Below, one piece after another: positions 62,608 through 64,000 of a stretch of DNA of 64,000 nt. Origin of the DNA: Patiria pectinifera (Eukaryota; Echinodermata; Asteroidea; Valvatida; Asterinidae); NCBI GenBank assembly GCA_029964075.1, contig CM057141.1:15004001-15068000 (forward strand). The letters are read 5' to 3'. Position numbers and translations under genes: made by a program. How positions within the stretch are numbered: position 1 is the first letter of the stretch; every line of letters starts with the position of its first letter. The notes beneath the pieces were generated by a model. It did not search any database. It was not told the DNA's origin and was given only the letters and a program-made list of their open reading frames with translations.

Positions 62608-62738
62608 GGCAAACCTTTAGTAAACGTTAGTTTGCTGTCATTACCTCCGGCAAAATATCCACTATCTTATACAGTGGTGTCACGATGTGATCATGTGACA
62701 GACATGGCGCATTACAACTTAATACAAGTCTCCTTTAT
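62608..62738 (+). repeat. Two-part repeat cassette, copy 2 (order swapped)
   Basis: The GGCAAACCTTTAGTAAACG word comes first (62608-62635), then GGTGTCACGATGTGA with a small insertion and CTCCTTTATT (62676-62738). The reversed order relative to copy 1 points to rearrangement, or to both words being ends of one element family. Confidence 0.75.
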
Positions 62739-63154
62739 TATTATATTTATATCATTTACAGAAAGAAAGCCGGATTAATAAACACTTCCTTCTTAAAATG
62801 CCCAAGAAGTCCAAAAACAACCTACCAAGTAAGAACTTCTGCCAGTCAACGGTGCGACGAGCGAGTGGGCCGCCTATCGCATGCAATTGGACGGTGGTTG
62901 AAATGAAATGATGAAAATTTTGTATCAATCAATCAAAATATTGCAGCTGGTACTAGTGGTAGCTTGGAAATCGCTGCATAAAATAGTAAGAAATATACAG
63001 ATCAGAAGCTCCGCAGGCGTTTATGTCATAACTATTTATATTTTTCGGTAACCCTGTTATGTTATAAACAAAAACACACCTTTTTTAAATACGAGATCAC
63101 CATCTGATGATCTTGACTCACGATCACACGTCCGTACGTCATGTACAGATTTGG
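62739..63154. other. Unassigned stretch
   Basis: No gene, RNA or strong repeat recognised. Confidence 0.45.
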
Positions 63155-63310
63155 GGTCAACTCGTACTCGGGTACGAGTCAACTCGGGGACGACTTGTCT
63201 CGGAAACGAGTTGACTGGGGTACGACTTGACTAGGGTACGACTTGACTGGGGCGTCAATTTCGGGGTACGAGTTGACTCGGGTACGAGTTATCTCGGGTA
63301 CGAGTTGACC
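63155..63310. repeat. GAGTTGACTC minisatellite
   Basis: Degenerate units of about 16-18 bp around the core GGGTACGAGTTGACTC, some in the variant GTACGACTTGACT. The GAGTTGACTC core is itself a near-palindrome. It resembles the core of the minisatellite at 218-406. A (GTAC)n tract follows at 63320-63339. Confidence 0.88.
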
Positions 63311-63319
63311 CATTTCCCA

Positions 63320-63339
63320 TGTACGTACGTACGTACGTA
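63320..63339. repeat. (GTAC)n microsatellite
   Basis: About five tandem GTAC tetranucleotides, which are self-complementary. Confidence 0.9.
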
Positions 63340-63515
63340 AACATACGTTTGGTAACAGACTCGTCATGCTCGTTAGTTTTCATTTTTGTAGACGTACAAT
63401 ATTTGCAACCAGACTACTGTGTTTAAACTAGACTGGTTTCCGCTCCCATACAAATGGGGACTGCAGCTGTATGGTAACTGCTAGTGCTAGCTGTCCCGCA
63501 TGTACAACTGTAGGG

Positions 63516-63857
63516 CAAGGGCGGATCCAGAACACAATTTTTTTTGGGGGGGGGGAACAATTTTAGTACCCAAAAAGTGTGTCTCAAAAAATTACAGCGT
63601 GGGGTTCGGGGCGCGCTGTAATTTTTTGAGACACACTTTTTGGGTACTAAAATTGTTTCCCCCCCCCCAAAAAAAATTATTTTGGATTCTAGATGTTCTG
63701 TGGTGCGATCTGAGGCAATTTCTGATCACCTTAACCAATGGTGTTTTTTTTAGGAAAAGATGGCCTGCCTTAATTGCGAGTCACCAAAAAAAAAAAAAAA
63801 AAAAGGCTTTTTTTGGGGGGGGGGCATGACCCCCTCCCCCCCCCCCATCCACCCTTG
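63516..63857. mobile_element. hAT-like MITE with a very long internal hairpin
   Basis: The left end CAAGGGCGGATCCA and the right end (complement CAAGGGTGGAT) form short TIRs resembling those of hAT-type non-autonomous elements (CAGGGGCGGATCCA is a common form). An inverted repeat of about 64 bp per arm occupies 63536-63599 and 63614-63678 with a 14-nt loop. The arms include AACAATTTTAGTACCCAAAA and GTGTGTCTCAAAAAATTACA. G and C runs flank it. No 8-bp target duplication was recognised. A 109-codon open frame across it (63500-63829) is repeat-derived. Confidence 0.65.
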
Positions 63858-64000
63858 TGCGTTCGAGCGTGCTACGTGAGTAATTAGCAGCCATCATTAT
63901 AGAAGGAAATGCCTTTGTATTGCTGGGATATGCACAAGTAAGCCTTTTGTGTATTCATTGTTACTGAACTACAATAAAAGATGTCCTCTAAGATGGCCAC
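63858..64000. other. Unassigned window end
   Basis: Short unique stretch with AATAAA at about 63972; nothing else recognised. Confidence 0.4.

Noticed and set aside
63500..63829. 109-codon plus-strand frame near the window end
   Set aside because: It lies across a foldback MITE with homopolymer runs and has no protein-like features.

Overview
This is animal nuclear DNA: spliced coding exons with GT..AG introns, tRNA-derived SINEs, several MITE families and a large satellite array. The repeat style suggests a marine invertebrate, perhaps a deuterostome, but that placement is inference. Three runs of exactly 500 N (407-906, 35752-36251, 59492-59991) look like fixed-size placeholders for gaps of unknown length.

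Left part (1 to about 19.5 kb). No gene is recognised in 1-7.7 kb, which holds repeats and unassigned sequence. From 19180 down to 7768 on the minus strand lies the C-terminal end of a CEP192 (centrosomal scaffold) homologue. Seven exons were assembled by eye: 19009-19180, 17405-17603, 15329-15498, 14466-14525, 11882-12099, 8857-9025 and 7768-7962. The splice phases agree at every junction, and the segments follow the order of vertebrate CEP192. One exon is only 60 nt long. The introns carry piggyBac-like TTAA MITEs, a TA-flanked mariner-like foldback, a 370-bp MITE, two SINEs, a 230-bp tandem triplication and several small palindromic elements.

Middle (about 19557-59491). A single head-to-tail satellite array with a unit of about 190-196 bp, roughly 200 copies, interrupted by one gap and ending at another. 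Its left edge is diverged and its interior is highly homogenised. It contains traceable long-range duplications (one of 3969 bp), a local sequence subfamily at about 37.6-47.6 kb, and a strong split between a near-invariant part and a variable part of each unit. It does not look protein-coding.

Right part (59992-64000). A minus-strand exon at 60951-61066 encodes the start of an IST1 (ESCRT-III regulator) homologue. Two tRNA-like Pol III units, a third copy of the 370-bp MITE, several inverted repeats and a GAGTTGACTC minisatellite fill the rest. Neither the rest of IST1 nor the upstream three quarters or more of CEP192 is visible between 19.2 and 60.9 kb. Much sequence is therefore probably hidden in the gaps, or the scaffold is misjoined. 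No novel multi-gene system was found; the satellite array and its relation to the two broken gene models are the most interesting content.
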